Shown here piece by piece: positions 31,403 to 42,726 of a stretch of DNA of 64,000 nt. Every line of letters starts with the position of its first letter. The stretch's first letter is position 1. The translations under genes and the position numbers were made by a program. The DNA is from Puccinellia tenuiflora (lineage: Eukaryota > Streptophyta > Magnoliopsida > Poales > Poaceae), in assembly GCA_012064385.1 (NCBI GenBank), contig QRDG01000529.1, forward strand, positions 310,001 through 374,000, in the 5' to 3' direction. Below the pieces are notes generated by a model that was not told the origin of the DNA, did no database searches, and saw only the letters and a program-made list of their open reading frames with translations.

Positions 31403-33793
31403 GTACGCGCGTGAAGGCCCTGGCCAGCCGTTGCGCCTTCTTGCAGTCCTTCAACAGGTGTCGGGATCCCCACTTGCCTGTTTCCGGGTCCTTGAACATA
31501 TGGTGCCTGCAGGGTTGCTCTAGTTCTTCCTCATCCGTGAGTATGCGTCTGCGCCACTCGCGCTTGCGACTTCCATCTCCGCGGTAGCCGCTGCCACCAC
31601 CTTGGTTGTATCCTCTATCATTGCCACCGCCTTGGCTATATCCTCTACCATTGCCACCGCCTTGGCTATATCCTCTATCATTGCCACCGCCTTGGCTATA
31701 TCCTCTATCATTCTCACGGGGGGTTTCGAATCCCGCCGCTACTAACTCTATTGAGTCGTGGCCGATAAAACGTGGTTTCTTTTTCAGTCGACCCTCTCGC
31801 CAGTTGCTGGGTTGGGGATCTGGCATTGAGTCGCGGACGGAGTCTTCTCCATCTGCCCATTGGTTGGCGATCTGCATAAGGTCTATCATATTCTTCGGCC
31901 TGAGCCTACCAAGTTCTTCGCGAAGGTCGCGGCGGGTGAGGCCGTAGATGAATGCATCCATGACTCTGTCCTCTGAGGTGGCTCCATCCATGGTGTTGCG
32001 GAGCAGGGTCCACCGTTGGATGTACGAACGGAGTCGCTCCTCATGGCCCTGCTTGCAAGCTTGGAGCTCGATGAGGGTGGTTGGCCTGGCGTAAGTTCCC
32101 AGGAAACCTTTTATGAACACAGTCCTGAATTCCTCCCAAGTCCTGAAAGCATCCTTCGGCTGCGTGTTGAGCCACCCGCGGGCGGACCCCGTGAGCATCA
32201 GCTGGATGTACTGCATGGCGGTAGTCGAATTACCGCCTTGGCAGCTGCATGCGATGAGGTAGTCGTCCAGCCAATCCTGCGGGTGCTGCTTTCCGTCGTA
32301 CTTTTGTGTCTCCGCCGTCAGCTTGAAGCCTTTGGGCATCTTCGTGTCGCGAATATTTATACTGAAACACGGGGCTCCACGTGGCTCGTGGTCTTCTTCA
32401 TCGTCGAGTAGTCCTGCTTCTCGCAGTCGACGGGCACGGTCTATCCTTCTCTGTGTGACGACGTTGCGGCCGTCCTCGCCGGGCTGTAGTTGTCGCAGTC
32501 GAATCGGTTCCCGATTTGCCGCTGGTGCGACTCCACGGTCACGACGTCCTCGTTCCTCGTACATCCCTTCGACTGGTTCTCCCCTTGACAAGGCTTCCTC
32601 GACTTGCCTCAAGGCTTGGATCTGCTGCCTGTGTACGCGGGCGTTGGCGCTTCCTTCCGGCGGCTGCATGACCCGCAAATAGGTCTCGACTCCCATAAGC
32701 GCAGAGGCGGGTGTTCTGGGATGGGTATTCCGTCCTCGTCTTCCAAGAAAGATGACTCCAAGTTGCGGGTGAGGTGGATGCGATCGGCCTCGTGCACCCG
32801 CGGCATACGAGTTCTGTGCCTTCCTCCTTGATCGACTTCTTCTGATCCAGACAGGAACGAGAGCGCTGCCCTCCTGGCACTCGACTCGTCGGCTAGCTCC
32901 TTGCGCCGGGCCAACTCGGCTTTATCCTGTTTGATTCGTTCGGCTTCCTTCCAGAGCAAGTACTGGACCGCCTGTCGATCTTCCTGTGGATCTTCCGGGG
33001 CAGGGAACGTGCCATCGTCCACGTGCTTCTGTGCCCTAATCGCCAGCTCCCGGGTGATGGTGAGTTTCGTCACCTTGTCTTGCAGGGTGACTTCCATGGG
33101 GTACACGGGTGCTGATGGACCGGCCATGTAGACTTGCGCGGGGTAGACCCGTCGAGTGGGGCTGATGCTCCCTGTCGTGCTTCCTTCATCTGAGCTGTAC
33201 TCGTTGTCGAAGATCACAGCAACGTGGTGGGTACCACGGTCGCTGCTACTGGCGGCTGCGCGACGCGTAGATGCGATCGGCGCAATCGGAGCTGGTGCGG
33301 ATCTTGGCTGGCGCCCGAACAGGTAGGTCGGAGTAGACTTGAGTCGCCCCGTGGCTGCAGCAGATGCGTTTTTCTTGGGAACCGCAGATGCGATCGCCGC
33401 AGTCGAAGTTGATGTAGTCGAAGTAGACGCAGCCGCCTTGACCGCGGTAGATGCGATCTTCGCGACGGGTGAAGCCATGGTCGGCGCAGTTGATGTAGAC
33501 GCAGATGTCGATGTAGATGCGATCTCCGTAATCTTCATGGCGGGTGAGGTTGCGATCAGTGCAGCCGCCATGGATGCAGGCGCCTCCATTGAGCGCAGGG
33601 CGGCCTGCGTAGGGCGGAGGGTTCCGCGACTGTCCACCAGATAACGCAAACTACCAAAGGTAATCCACGTGCTCTGTTAGAATCCGGCGTAAGCCGAAAG
33701 ATCCGCCGGCGAGTGCTCGACGTACTCGAGGAAGCCGGTGTAGATCGACTCCCTCGCACTGATGGCGTTGTTGGTTGCGGATGAGGCCGGCAT
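31038..33793 (-). pseudogene. gag: gypsy gag (nucleocapsid/capsid), broken by a stop and a frameshift
   Basis: The likely start ATG is at 33793-33791, about 30 bases after the PBS. The first codons (MPASSATNNAISARESIYTG) run to a TAA near 33677, after which the same frame resumes (YLVDSRGTLRPTQ) to 32609. A one-base shift near 32690 joins it to 32696-31038. The latter holds the retrotransposon gag domain (QDWLDDYLIACSCQGG, MQYIQLMLTGSARGWL, TWEEFRTVFIKGF) and a CHHC-type zinc-binding stretch (PCRHHMF to HLLKDC). A 30-bp tandem repeat codes RGYSQGGGND units at about 31605-31715, and a CAG-type run codes poly-Gln near 31215-31270. Confidence 0.85.
31605..31715 (-). repeat. 30-bp coding tandem repeat in gag (RGYSQGGGND x ~4)
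   Basis: Four successive GG-rich decapeptide units that resemble RGG/glycine-rich RNA-binding linkers, located just before the zinc-binding motif of gag. The nucleotide copies are nearly identical, so unit number probably varies among family members. Confidence 0.8.
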
Positions 33794-33819
33794 GATCACG
33801 ACTCCAGCGATCTGTTCTT

Positions 33820-33838
33820 TCCCACAGACGGCGCCAAT
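33820..33838 (-). promoter_or_regulatory. Primer binding site of the gypsy element
   Basis: Directly inside the 5' LTR the complement reads ATTGGCGCCGTCTGTGGG. TGGCGCC-type primer sites are usual for this gypsy group. The tRNA was not identified by search. Confidence 0.7.
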
Positions 33839-34250
33839 TGACGAGCTTGTGACTCGGCAAATCCCAAGGTCGAATACCCCGGGTTGATTGAAGGAGAAAG
33901 AGAGAGATCAGGCTGGTGAACACGACGGCTAACAGGGGGCGATTTACCCAGGTTCGGCCCCTCGAGTTGAGGTAAAGACCTACTCCTGCTTGTCTGGAAT
34001 TATCGATTGGTGGCTACAATGCGATGTTCAATGATTCGATGCCCTAGGCGGCGCACCCTCCCGGCCTTTATACTACAGGCCGGGTCTCGGGTGGACGGTG
34101 CGGATTGCACGTACAAGATAAGGAAAGCATCACCGACCTAAGTCGACTACTTGTGCCACACGGTGTCCTTCTTGGGCTTCGCTGGGCCTTCATTGGCGTG
34201 ACCCAGGTACCACCACCGTGGGAGACCCGAAAGGTAGCCCCACGACAGCA
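33839..34250 (-). repeat. 5' LTR of the gypsy element
   Basis: 412 bases. In element orientation it starts TGCTGTCGTGGGG and ends CAAGCTCGTCA (TG...CA). It keeps the canonical TG that its partner LTR has lost. Confidence 0.9.
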
Positions 34251-35663
34251 GGGGTCCTGGTGCGCCACGGGTATGTGCACATAGCCGTGGCGCACCAAAA
34301 CTAGGTGCGCCACGGGTATGTAAACATACCCGTGGCGCACCTTGTTTTAGTGCGCCACGGCTATATGCACATACCCGTGGGGCACCTAGTTTTGGTGCGC
34401 CACGGCTATGAATTTCTGAATTTAAAAAAAAAAAGAGCCACCGGCCACCCACGTCGGCGTGTCCGGCAGCTCCCGTCCTGCGTGGAGGTGCTCATCACGT
34501 TGTGGAGGTCCTCGCCGGTCGTCGGTCCTCGCCGGCGTGGAGGTGTCGCCGGCGTGGAGGTGCTCGCCGGATGTCGGTCTCGTCAGCGTGGAGGTGCTCG
34601 CCGGCCGTCGCTCCTCGTCGGTGTGGAGGTGCTCGCCGGCCGCCGGTCCTCGTCGGCTTGGAGGTGCTCGCTGGCCGCCGGTCCTCGTTAGCGTGGAGGT
34701 GGACGGCTTGGTGGAGGTGCTCACCGGCCGTCGTGGAGAAGGCCAGCAGTATGGTGCCATGGTGGAGGTGCTCACCGGTCGGCGGTGGAGAGAGGAGGAT
34801 GGAGGAGAAGAGAGAGAGGAGAAGGGAGAGGAGGAGGAGATAGAGAGGAGGAGGAGGAGGAGGAAGAGAGGAGGAGGAGTATAGGAGGAAGAGAGGAGGA
34901 GTTGTGCCAATCCATGCCCCAATCCCCTCAGGAACAAGAATAAAAGAGCACACGGATCGTGTGCTAGTTTGGGTCGCTGTGAGCCGTCGGATGAGATATA
35001 TGTCGTTGGATCCTAGTGTTGCATCTCAGGTTACCCGTGGCGCACCGCGTACTGATGCGCCACGAGTATTGCTACTACCCATGGCGCACCATCTCTTCCA
35101 TGCGCCACGAGTGAGTTTTATTTATTTTTTCTGGCCAGAAAACTTAAACTTCAAAAAAATAGGTATTCCCTTTCGAATTTGGGGATTCTATAGGAAAAAA
35201 ACGGCTCAAAAGGCCGTACGCTATTTGGATTAGATGTGGTTTTTCTCTAGTTTTTTTTAAGGTATTAAACATCGAAATCTGAGTTCGTATGCAAAAGTTA
35301 TTTCGGTGCGCCACGGGTAAGAGGTTACCCATGGCGCACCACTATTTTGGTGCGCCACGGCTATGTGGGGTCAAAATTTGGCCCCGAGACCATTATTTTG
35401 GTGGCGCATTGAAATAAGGTGCGCCACGGCTATACTATTACCCGTGGCGCATCGAAATAGTGGTGCGCCACGGCTAAGGAGGGTGCCCCTCCGTCAGCAT
35501 AGCCTGCACTTAGCCGTGGCGTACCACTATTTTGGTGCGCCACGGGTAATGTCCTACGTGTGGCGCATCTGTGTCTGGTGCGCCACGGCTATATACTCGT
35601 GGCACACCAAAATAGTGGTGCGACACGGCTAAGTAATCCACTATAAGCCTTTTCCTAGTAGTG
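34251..35663. mobile_element. CACTA transposon, one terminal part only
   Basis: The right end reads CCTTTTCCTAGTAGTG (complement CACTACTAGGAAAAGG), the CACTA terminus, ending at 35663. Subterminal 14-16 bp repeats of the TGCGCCACGG(G/C)TA type occur in both orientations, often as facing pairs, at 34257-34410 and 35030-35640. Between them is a GC-rich minisatellite. The opposite CACTA end is not in the window: the left side stops at the gypsy LTR, which suggests deletion or rearrangement. No transposase. Confidence 0.75.
34480..34800. repeat. ~35-bp GTGGAGGTGCTCGCCGG minisatellite
   Basis: The word GTGGAGGTG(C) recurs at about 34480, 34502, 34538, 34555, 34590, 34625, 34661, 34694 and later, mostly 35-36 bases apart, with GTCGGTCCTCGTCGGC between. 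It yields long open frames on both strands (34305-34937) that are not genes. A GGAGGA-rich purine tract follows (34790-34900). Confidence 0.75.
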
Positions 35664-36220
35664 TGGCCGTGTGCACTTGACATGTCAAACTGCACTCGTC
35701 CAGGAGTAGTGTTATCAGGTTCAGAAACTTGGATATATCTTTATCTACCGTCGCCTGAAATAATGGTCTTGATATACAGTACGGAATGTTGATCAAACAT
35801 GTGGTATATATATACTCCGTATATAAATAGTAAATCTCCATGCAAGCTCATCGTCATTACCATCTCTGGTGGCGGCTGTTTTGCAAGTATAGGTCCATGG
35901 AAGAGCACTAAATATTCAGGAAGAACAAATCACAATGCTACATCCTTCGGTCCACCAAAGAAGGACATGAGAAGTTAAGTACACATAATCACACTTTATG
36001 TGCATACTCATAAAGAACATAGCTCTGACACAGAACATGGAGGACCGGTTCACGTACTCGAGATCGATCGAATCTAGACGATCAATGCGTGCGTTACAAA
36101 AAGCATGAATATATACGAGAACCAAATCTCTGAGACGTGAAGGAGTTCTTCTACGTACTCACGTTTCCTCCTCTATTTACAGATCCTATTTTTTCCAATC
36201 CAGACTCCTAGGTGCGTCAT
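35664..36220. other. Spacer, no gene recognised
   Basis: AT-rich; no coding frame above about 70 residues and no element ends. A TATATATATAC run lies near 35805. Confidence 0.35.
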
Positions 36221-37297
36221 GCCGAATCCTATATATCGCCCGCAGGCGACGCTTTAGGCTCGCGTCGCCTGCGGGGTGGTGCTTGTGGGCCGGCCCGTTT
36301 CGGCGGCTTTTTTAGTTTATCTTTTTTTTTCTTAGTTCTTTTTTCTGTTTTCCTGTTTCTTTCACTTATTTTTATTTCTGATTTTTTTCAGATTTCGAAA
36401 AAGGTTTCAGATTTCAATTTCTTTACTTTTTCTGTTTTATTTTCTTTATTTTCTTTTCTATTTTCGTTTTTTCTTTCTTTTTCCATTTCTTTTTCTGTTT
36501 TCTTTTTTTCTTAATTTTTTTCAGATTCACAAACTGTTCAAGCTAATTTTTTAAAAAATGTTCATATTCAAAAATTGTTCAAATATGAAATTTGTTCAGA
36601 TTTAAAAAAATGTTCAGATTCAACAAATGTCCAGATTGGAAAAAATTTCATATTCAAAAATTGTTTAGATTAAAAATTGTAAAAATTGAATGTTTAGATT
36701 ACAAAATTATTCAAATTCATTTTCAAATTTTTTGTCATGGATATTTTCCGTTCACCCATATTTTCTGTTCACTTTAAATATCGTTCAAAAATAGTGTATG
36801 TTCACTCATATTATCTGTTCACTTTTAAAATTGTTCCAAAATAATTTTTGTTCACCGACATTTTCTGTTGACTTTTAAGAAGGTCAAAATAGTTTCCGTT
36901 CACCGACATTTTCTGTTCAAATTTGAAAATTATTTTAGCGCTGAAAAATGTTCAAAATTAAAATTTGTTCAATTTTAAGAAATGTTTAAATTTGAAAAAA
37001 TCATTTTGATTTTATTTACAAAACTGACAATTTTCAAATTTGAACATATTTAAATTTGTACAAATTTTTAAAACTAAACATTTTTCAAAATCATAAATAA
37101 AATGAAAATAAATTAAACAAATAAAAAACAGAAAAGAAAATAAAGGAAAAGAAAATAGAAAAAAAAGAAAACAGAAATAAAAGATAGAAAAAACAGAAAA
37201 AAGAAGTATTCGACACAAATGGGCCGGCCCATTAGTGGAAATCCTTCAGGCGACACGTGTGTCTCGCGTCGCCTTCAAGCGATAAATAGGAGCTCCC
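36221..37297. mobile_element. Non-autonomous Mutator-like element, copy 3
   Basis: About 1077 bases, with ends GCCGAATCCTATATATCGC and, complemented, GGGAGCTCCTATTTATCGC, the same end pattern as the copies at 11.7 and 13.1 kb. GGGCCGGCCC sits inside each end, and AGGCGACGC/GCGTCGCC forms a subterminal hairpin. The interior is T-rich on the left and A-rich on the right, with TTCACCGACATTTTCTG repeats (36760-36930). The TSD is weak (TGCGTC shared in TGCGTCATG and TGCGTCGCT). Confidence 0.65.
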
Positions 37298-38890
37298 TGC
37301 GTCGCTCGTTGGTTTCAGCTAGCTCGCTCGATGCCCCGCAGAAAAAAAAGGCTAGCTTGCTCGATGGTGCGGCCTGTGCCTGTTTTTTACATGTTCCAGG
37401 CCCATTGAAAGTTCGGCCACTTTTACGCTTCGTTGGACGGTAGGGCCGGCTTGTTTTCGCTCACCTCACAGATTTCTCTATCTCGCTCCCCACGGTCGGC
37501 GTCATCGTGGGCTCCTAATCATGATTGCCGTCCGTTTCTTGTCCGGTTTTTGTATCGATCGTACGTGTTTGGTCCGGTTTATTTACCGATCGAAGCAAAT
37601 AAAAAAAATTACCGATCGAAGGAGCGCGGACATACGACAACGTACCACACCATCACCACACATTGCAATATTATAGTTTAGATAATCAATTTGGTTCTGA
37701 CAAGTGATGACATAGTTGATGTACTTTTGATGAATATTGTATTATCTTATCTTATTGAAAAAAAAAAAACGATAAAATCATGGCAAGTTGAGTACACTTG
37801 ATTCTCTACTGATTTTTTTGATGAACAATAAAACTACTATATTGTATAAATGTGTAATATTTTCCACGTGCGCATTCCAATAATTTTCCGTACAACTTAA
37901 ATATGTTCTTTTTTAATAAGGTGAAATATTTTTCTTTTTATTAGTTAAGAGGAAATTGCTCACCATACAAATGATAACAAATTCCTGGTGCCCTACTAGA
38001 ATAAGATCACCACGATGTGTTTTTTGTGGGATTAAACCTAAGTTATCACCTGGTTTCTATATAGCATTTACATGTGTCGAACTCTACATTAATTGCATCT
38101 TCATGTTTCCCCACACTTTGGGTGTAGAAATTCGATAAGATCAAATATGCACAAATCTGACAAACCTTACAGGTTAGGAATATGTGTTTGTCACCCACCT
38201 AAATAGATGAAATTCTGGCATCCTTGAACGTGTCATCGCTTCATAGTCGTGCGAACGGAAAGAAAAACAATCAAACTTGACACGATGTTGTTACTACGAT
38301 CACACTAGAGCAACAGGAAATAGTCCATCTAGATTAGAAGGTGTTTTTTTCCCCCGGAAACAACAACAATCTTATGCATATATTTTTTATGAGTGTGAAT
38401 TCCACTTTTTATGTCACGGTTGTGTATTTCTAACACTTATTACCCCATTTAGTGAAATAAAATCATAAATTAGTACAATATAAATAAATTTTGAACGTGA
38501 TTTTAGGCCATTTTAGTGTTATGCACATTTCTTTAGAATAGACCGACATCTTAAATCTACATGGCCGGTCAAAATATGTAAATATTGGAGGGCATCATCG
38601 ACGACAATGTCCATCCTGTTCTTCATTATATGTTCAATTCCTCGTCATTTTTTCTTATTTTATTAGTCTCAATCATCATCTCACACATTATCCAACGAAA
38701 ATGCATCACAAAAAGAGGGTCCAAAGTTTGTAAAATGGGTAATCTAGACAATTTTTCACTAGATGGGTAATTAGTGTCAGAAATGTATAACTAGAGGAAA
38801 AATTGAAATTCACTCTTTGTAAAATTTGAGATATTTAGTTACATTTACAAATATATGAGAGTTTTATACAAGCAAGGAAGGGAAAAGTAT
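37298..38890. other. Spacer, no gene recognised
   Basis: The first 350 bases are GC-richer with GCTCGCTCGATG words; the remainder is AT-rich with scattered stops in all frames. Confidence 0.35.
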
Positions 38891-39260
38891 AATGAAGGTA
38901 TCAACCCAAGCAGCCAAAAATTATAGTACTTCCTTGTTGCTCTAAATTATAGCCAACATAACTCATTTTTGAATAATGGTGTACACCTATAAGATTAGCA
39001 CCTTGGAGAATGTAAGTATTTCTGGTTTTCCAGATAGACCATGCATACAAGATAGTCAACTGCATGAAGAACACAACTTGCCATTTGAGCAACTGCTGCA
39101 TCAGGTATGTGATGCAATCGAAGATACTTCCCGCAAACAATGGAGAAAGGACAATGAAACAAAAGCTCTTATTTCTATACCTCTCTCATTGGAGTGTACA
39201 CAAGAATAATCCTCTAGGAAGAATCTTTAGTATTGCTCTAGATTTTAATTTGTTCTGAAG
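38891..39260 (-). mobile_element. LINE remnant (zinc-binding end of reverse transcriptase ORF)
   Basis: The minus frame 39140-38901 contains LTILYAWSIWKTRNTYI, typical of the C-terminal zf-RVT part of plant L1-type ORF2. Only about 370 bases are recognisable. Confidence 0.55.
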
Positions 39261-39364
39261 TGGCAACCAAAAAGATTGTGTGCTTCTATTGGCAACAAGA
39301 CATCCATAAACCGTCAAAGGTGGGAGTTGGTTGAGCAGGGTGAGTAGCATTCATGAAAAACATA

Positions 39365-39405
39365 CTCTCTCTAAATCAGCGTCAACTAATTTAAAACGAA
39401 GGGAG
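39365..39405. mobile_element. Deleted Stowaway-like MITE
   Basis: A 41-base remnant with TA on both sides (39363-39364 and 39406-39407), left end CTCTCTCTAAAT, right end AACGAAGGGAG. Confidence 0.35.
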
Positions 39406-39407
39406 TA

Positions 39408-40252
39408 AGATTTAGCTACACAGACAAGCTAGTACGTTAGGGGTATCCCGAGTTATGATCATCACTAGAAGAAGCATGGGAAACTGGTATACGAAATCCA
39501 AAAAATCATCATAAGCAGCAACAACACATATTGGCATGTGAAAGAGATAGAACAATGATTCAAAACTAGGTAGGAAGTGCGGCTTGCACCACGCTTTCCC
39601 ACCAAACGACAGACAAACGCAAACATTTTAAATGATGGTCCGCCAAGACGATCTATAAAAGTAAACTTTGCATATTTCGAAAATTACAACATATGTTGCT
39701 TAATTGGATTTAGGATTTTTGTATTAAAAATTTGTGTACTTCACGTAGTACTCCACCACTGTGTTTGGAAAGTACGTGCATGAAAAACTGGCAAGTACAT
39801 ATGTGCTATATTTTCGAAAGTAAACTCGTACGGGGACGCTCCGCATGCGACACATGTCCATACAACAGTGTTCTCGTGCGGACACCAACTGACTTTCACA
39901 AAGATCGGTCTTTTACTAGTCATAGCCATCTTAATATGGGAAATTCACTTTGGCACATGGGAGTAAATATCCTACCAGTGGAAAAAAATATTTTGATAAC
40001 TCAAATATGTTTGAACAAAATTTGACGCGTATATCTCGACATTCTATGTACGCACAATGAATTTCATGAAAACCAACATTATTTGTGGACTGTGTAGAAA
40101 GGACCAAAAAAATGTCCCTGGGAAGCCAAATTTAGCCCTGAAATTTATCTTTTTTATACACGGCACCAATAATATCGGTTTTCTGTGATGACTTCATGAG
40201 CACATAGAATATTGAGATGTACGCGTCTTCGACTCAGTCGGGATGGGGACCC
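39408..40252. other. Spacer, nothing recognised
   Basis: AT-rich without gene signals up to the TSD of the solo LTR at 40253. Confidence 0.35.
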
Positions 40253-40257
40253 CCCAC

Positions 40258-42721
40258 TGAAAGAACAAACAATGCCCGGATGTCGCCTAGAGGGGGGGGG
40301 GGGGGGTGAATAGGCGATTAAAACATTTTCTAATTAGGGGCTTGAGAATTGCGGAATAAAACTATGTGTTTAAATTAACAAGCCAACAACCTAATATGCT
40401 AGGGTTACCTATGTGCACCAACAACTTATGCTAAGCAAATCAAGTAACAAGGAGATAGCTAGATAAGGACTTCAAGCACGAAGGCTATCACAATGTAAAT
40501 TGTATAAGTAAAGCTCGGGTATAGAAATAACCGAGGCACGCGGAGACGAGGAAGTATTCCCGAGTTCCTCCTTGTTAAGGGAGTACGTCTCGTTGGAGGG
40601 GTGTGAGCTCGCCACAAAAGGCCTACTCAAGATGCCACAAAGGCCTCACCCTATTCTCCGATGAACCTCAACCAAGGGATTGGTTCACCTTCCACTATCG
40701 GAATCCTTCGGGGCGGATTCCGGAGCCCTTTACAACTTCTCTTGGGGCACACACCCACAACTCAATTGGGGGCTCCCAAACTCGTGCCGAAGCTCCACAA
40801 GCGAAGACTTCGCGGCACCTCCAACCGTCTAGGTTACACAATGCACCCAAGAGGCAACAAGCTCTTGGGAACACAATGCACCCAAGAGTAACAAGCTTCT
40901 CAACGTCGATCTTCACGTATCACCGTAGGGAGAGCAACCCAATGCACCAAATGCAAAAGGCAAGAGCACACAAAGTAGTCAAGTCCTTCACTCCGAAATC
41001 CAACCAAAGCAACTAATGCTATGGAGGGATTTGAGAGGAAGAACAAAGGGAAGAACACAAAGCAACCCTAAATCTAGATCCACTAGGTTCCCCTCACTTA
41101 GAGGAGAATTTGATTGGTGGAAAGGTAGATCTAGATGTCCTCTCTTGTTTCCCTAAAAATGGGCAAGAATCATTAGAGGGAAGTGGAGGAATCAAGCTCT
41201 CAAAGATGTGCAACAATGGAGGAGAGAGAGAGCAAAAGGTTCACCAAGATCCTTTAAACCGTTGGGGAAGAAGGGGCATTTAAATAGGTGCCCTGGGAAA
41301 TCTGGCCGTTGGGCACAGAATCCCGCAGGAGCGGAAGTACCGGCCCAAGGGGCGGTACTTCCGGTCCACCCAGAAAAACCTACCAACGGCTAGTGGGAAA
41401 ATCCGCAAGGGCGGAAGTACCGGAAAACGGACCGGTAGTTCCGGTTTTAGCGGTAGTACCGGTACTACTTCCGGTGCTACTTCCGTTAAGAGTCCAGTAC
41501 CCAACTTTCGCAAGCGGCACTGGGCTCCGGAAGTAACTCCGGAAGTTCCGGGCGGTAGTACCGCTGGGAGTACCGGTACTTCCGGTTTGGCGGAAGTTCC
41601 GGTATTACTTCCGGTGGTACTTCCGTTTGGAGTCTAGTACCCAATTTTCGTAAGGGTACTGGGATCCGGAAGTTCCTCCGGAAGTTCCGAGCGGTAGTAC
41701 CGCCCGCGTGGCCGGTACTTCCGGTGCCTGAAAAACAGCAGAACCCTGAAACTGAATAACTTTTGCGTGGAAGCTCCGAATCGAGTGAATCCAATTTTGT
41801 TGGAAAGAGGACGACAAGAGCTTACACTACAAAAACTGAAAATATGAAAACAAGCAAAGGAGATTGTGCGGAGGGATGGAATGGTGAGACCTTTCCAAGC
41901 GGATGAACCGGCAAAATCTCCAACACCGAAAACGCACAAGCTTTTCATCAAGACTCCGTTTTCTATGATCTTGGGCTTGTTTTGAAGATAATCACAAGCC
42001 CTACAAGATCATGCATATACACATCATAGTCTATCATGTGAGGAGGAAATCATAAGGAGAGAGTTTGACCTCTCGTAGAAGAGACAAACCGGAAAAACCT
42101 CCAATACCAAAAACGCAAGAAGATATTCATTAAATCCGTTTTTGGTGAACTAGAGCTTGGTATGGAGATGAACACAAGCTCTAAATTCTCACATGGATAA
42201 AAGCCAAATAAGAACCAATAAAGATGATTGCATGGATGCAAAGGTTTGAGCTCTCCACGAACGATACGATCACGATACTCGGTCGAGAGCCCCTCTTGAT
42301 AGTACGGCTATCTATCCTATAATCCGGTCTCTCACTAAACAACATGAGACCGGTAAAATAGAAACCCTACCAAGATCATACCTTTGCCTTGCGCATTAAT
42401 CCACTTGAGATCGATGAAGACGATCTTCATCTCCTCAAGATGCACCACCTTCCTCGATTGCGCTTCGGTGATGATTCACATGACGCTCCCCCATACACCA
42501 AGATGGGAGACGCACTATTCGGCAAATCTTCACTTGGCCTTGATCAACCCGCACAAAGCCTTGATCAACACAAACTTTTCTTCCCTTAGCTTTGATTCCA
42601 ACAAATGGAGATCAAGCAACTCAAATGGACACACCTATGAATATAGCTCAATGCAAACATTAGTCCATAGAGATTGTCATTAATTACCAAAACCATGCAT
42701 GGGATCAACCATGCACTTTCA
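40258..42721 (+). mobile_element. Solo LTR (TGAAAG family), copy 1
   Basis: 2464 bases from TGAAAGAACA to TGCACTTTCA with a perfect 5-bp TSD, CCCAC, at 40253-40257 and 42722-42726. The TG...CA ends, the TSD and the absence of internal domain, PBS or second LTR mark a solo LTR left by LTR-LTR recombination. Near the 5' end is a G tract (about 40292-40306). The middle (41330-41730) is a dense cluster of CCGGAAGT/ACTTCCGG half-sites. Open frames (40603-41016 and others) have no counterpart protein. Confidence 0.9.
41330..41730. repeat. CCGGAAGTACCGG-type dyad cluster in solo LTR 1
   Basis: Short degenerate inverted words (GGAAGTACCGG, ACCGGTAGTTCCGG, GGTACTACTTCCGG) repeat every 10-25 bases in both orientations. 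The matching place in solo LTR 2 is filled by GGAATTCCGG/CCGGAAATTCCGG versions. Confidence 0.75.
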
Positions 42722-42726
42722 CCCAC

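Larger units (their letters stand above)
20897..34250 (-). mobile_element. Ty3/gypsy retrotransposon, Tat/Grande-type, with antisense genes
   Basis: A 13,354-base element on the minus strand. Order in its own direction: 5' LTR (33839-34250), PBS, gag, protease, reverse transcriptase, RNase H, archaeal-type RNase H, integrase (end 27183), tandem array (25930-27030), antisense ORF region (25826 back to 22196), purine tract, 3' LTR (20897-21308). The extra archaeal-type RNase H and additional ORFs between integrase and the 3' LTR are marks of the Tat lineage. gag-pol has at least five frameshifts or stops, so it is not autonomous now. The flanks do not share a 5-bp TSD (CATGG against GGGGT). Confidence 0.88.

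Noticed and set aside
34305..34953. Open frames of 109-171 residues on both strands
   Set aside because: All are readings of the ~35-bp minisatellite and the GGA-rich tract inside the CACTA fragment.
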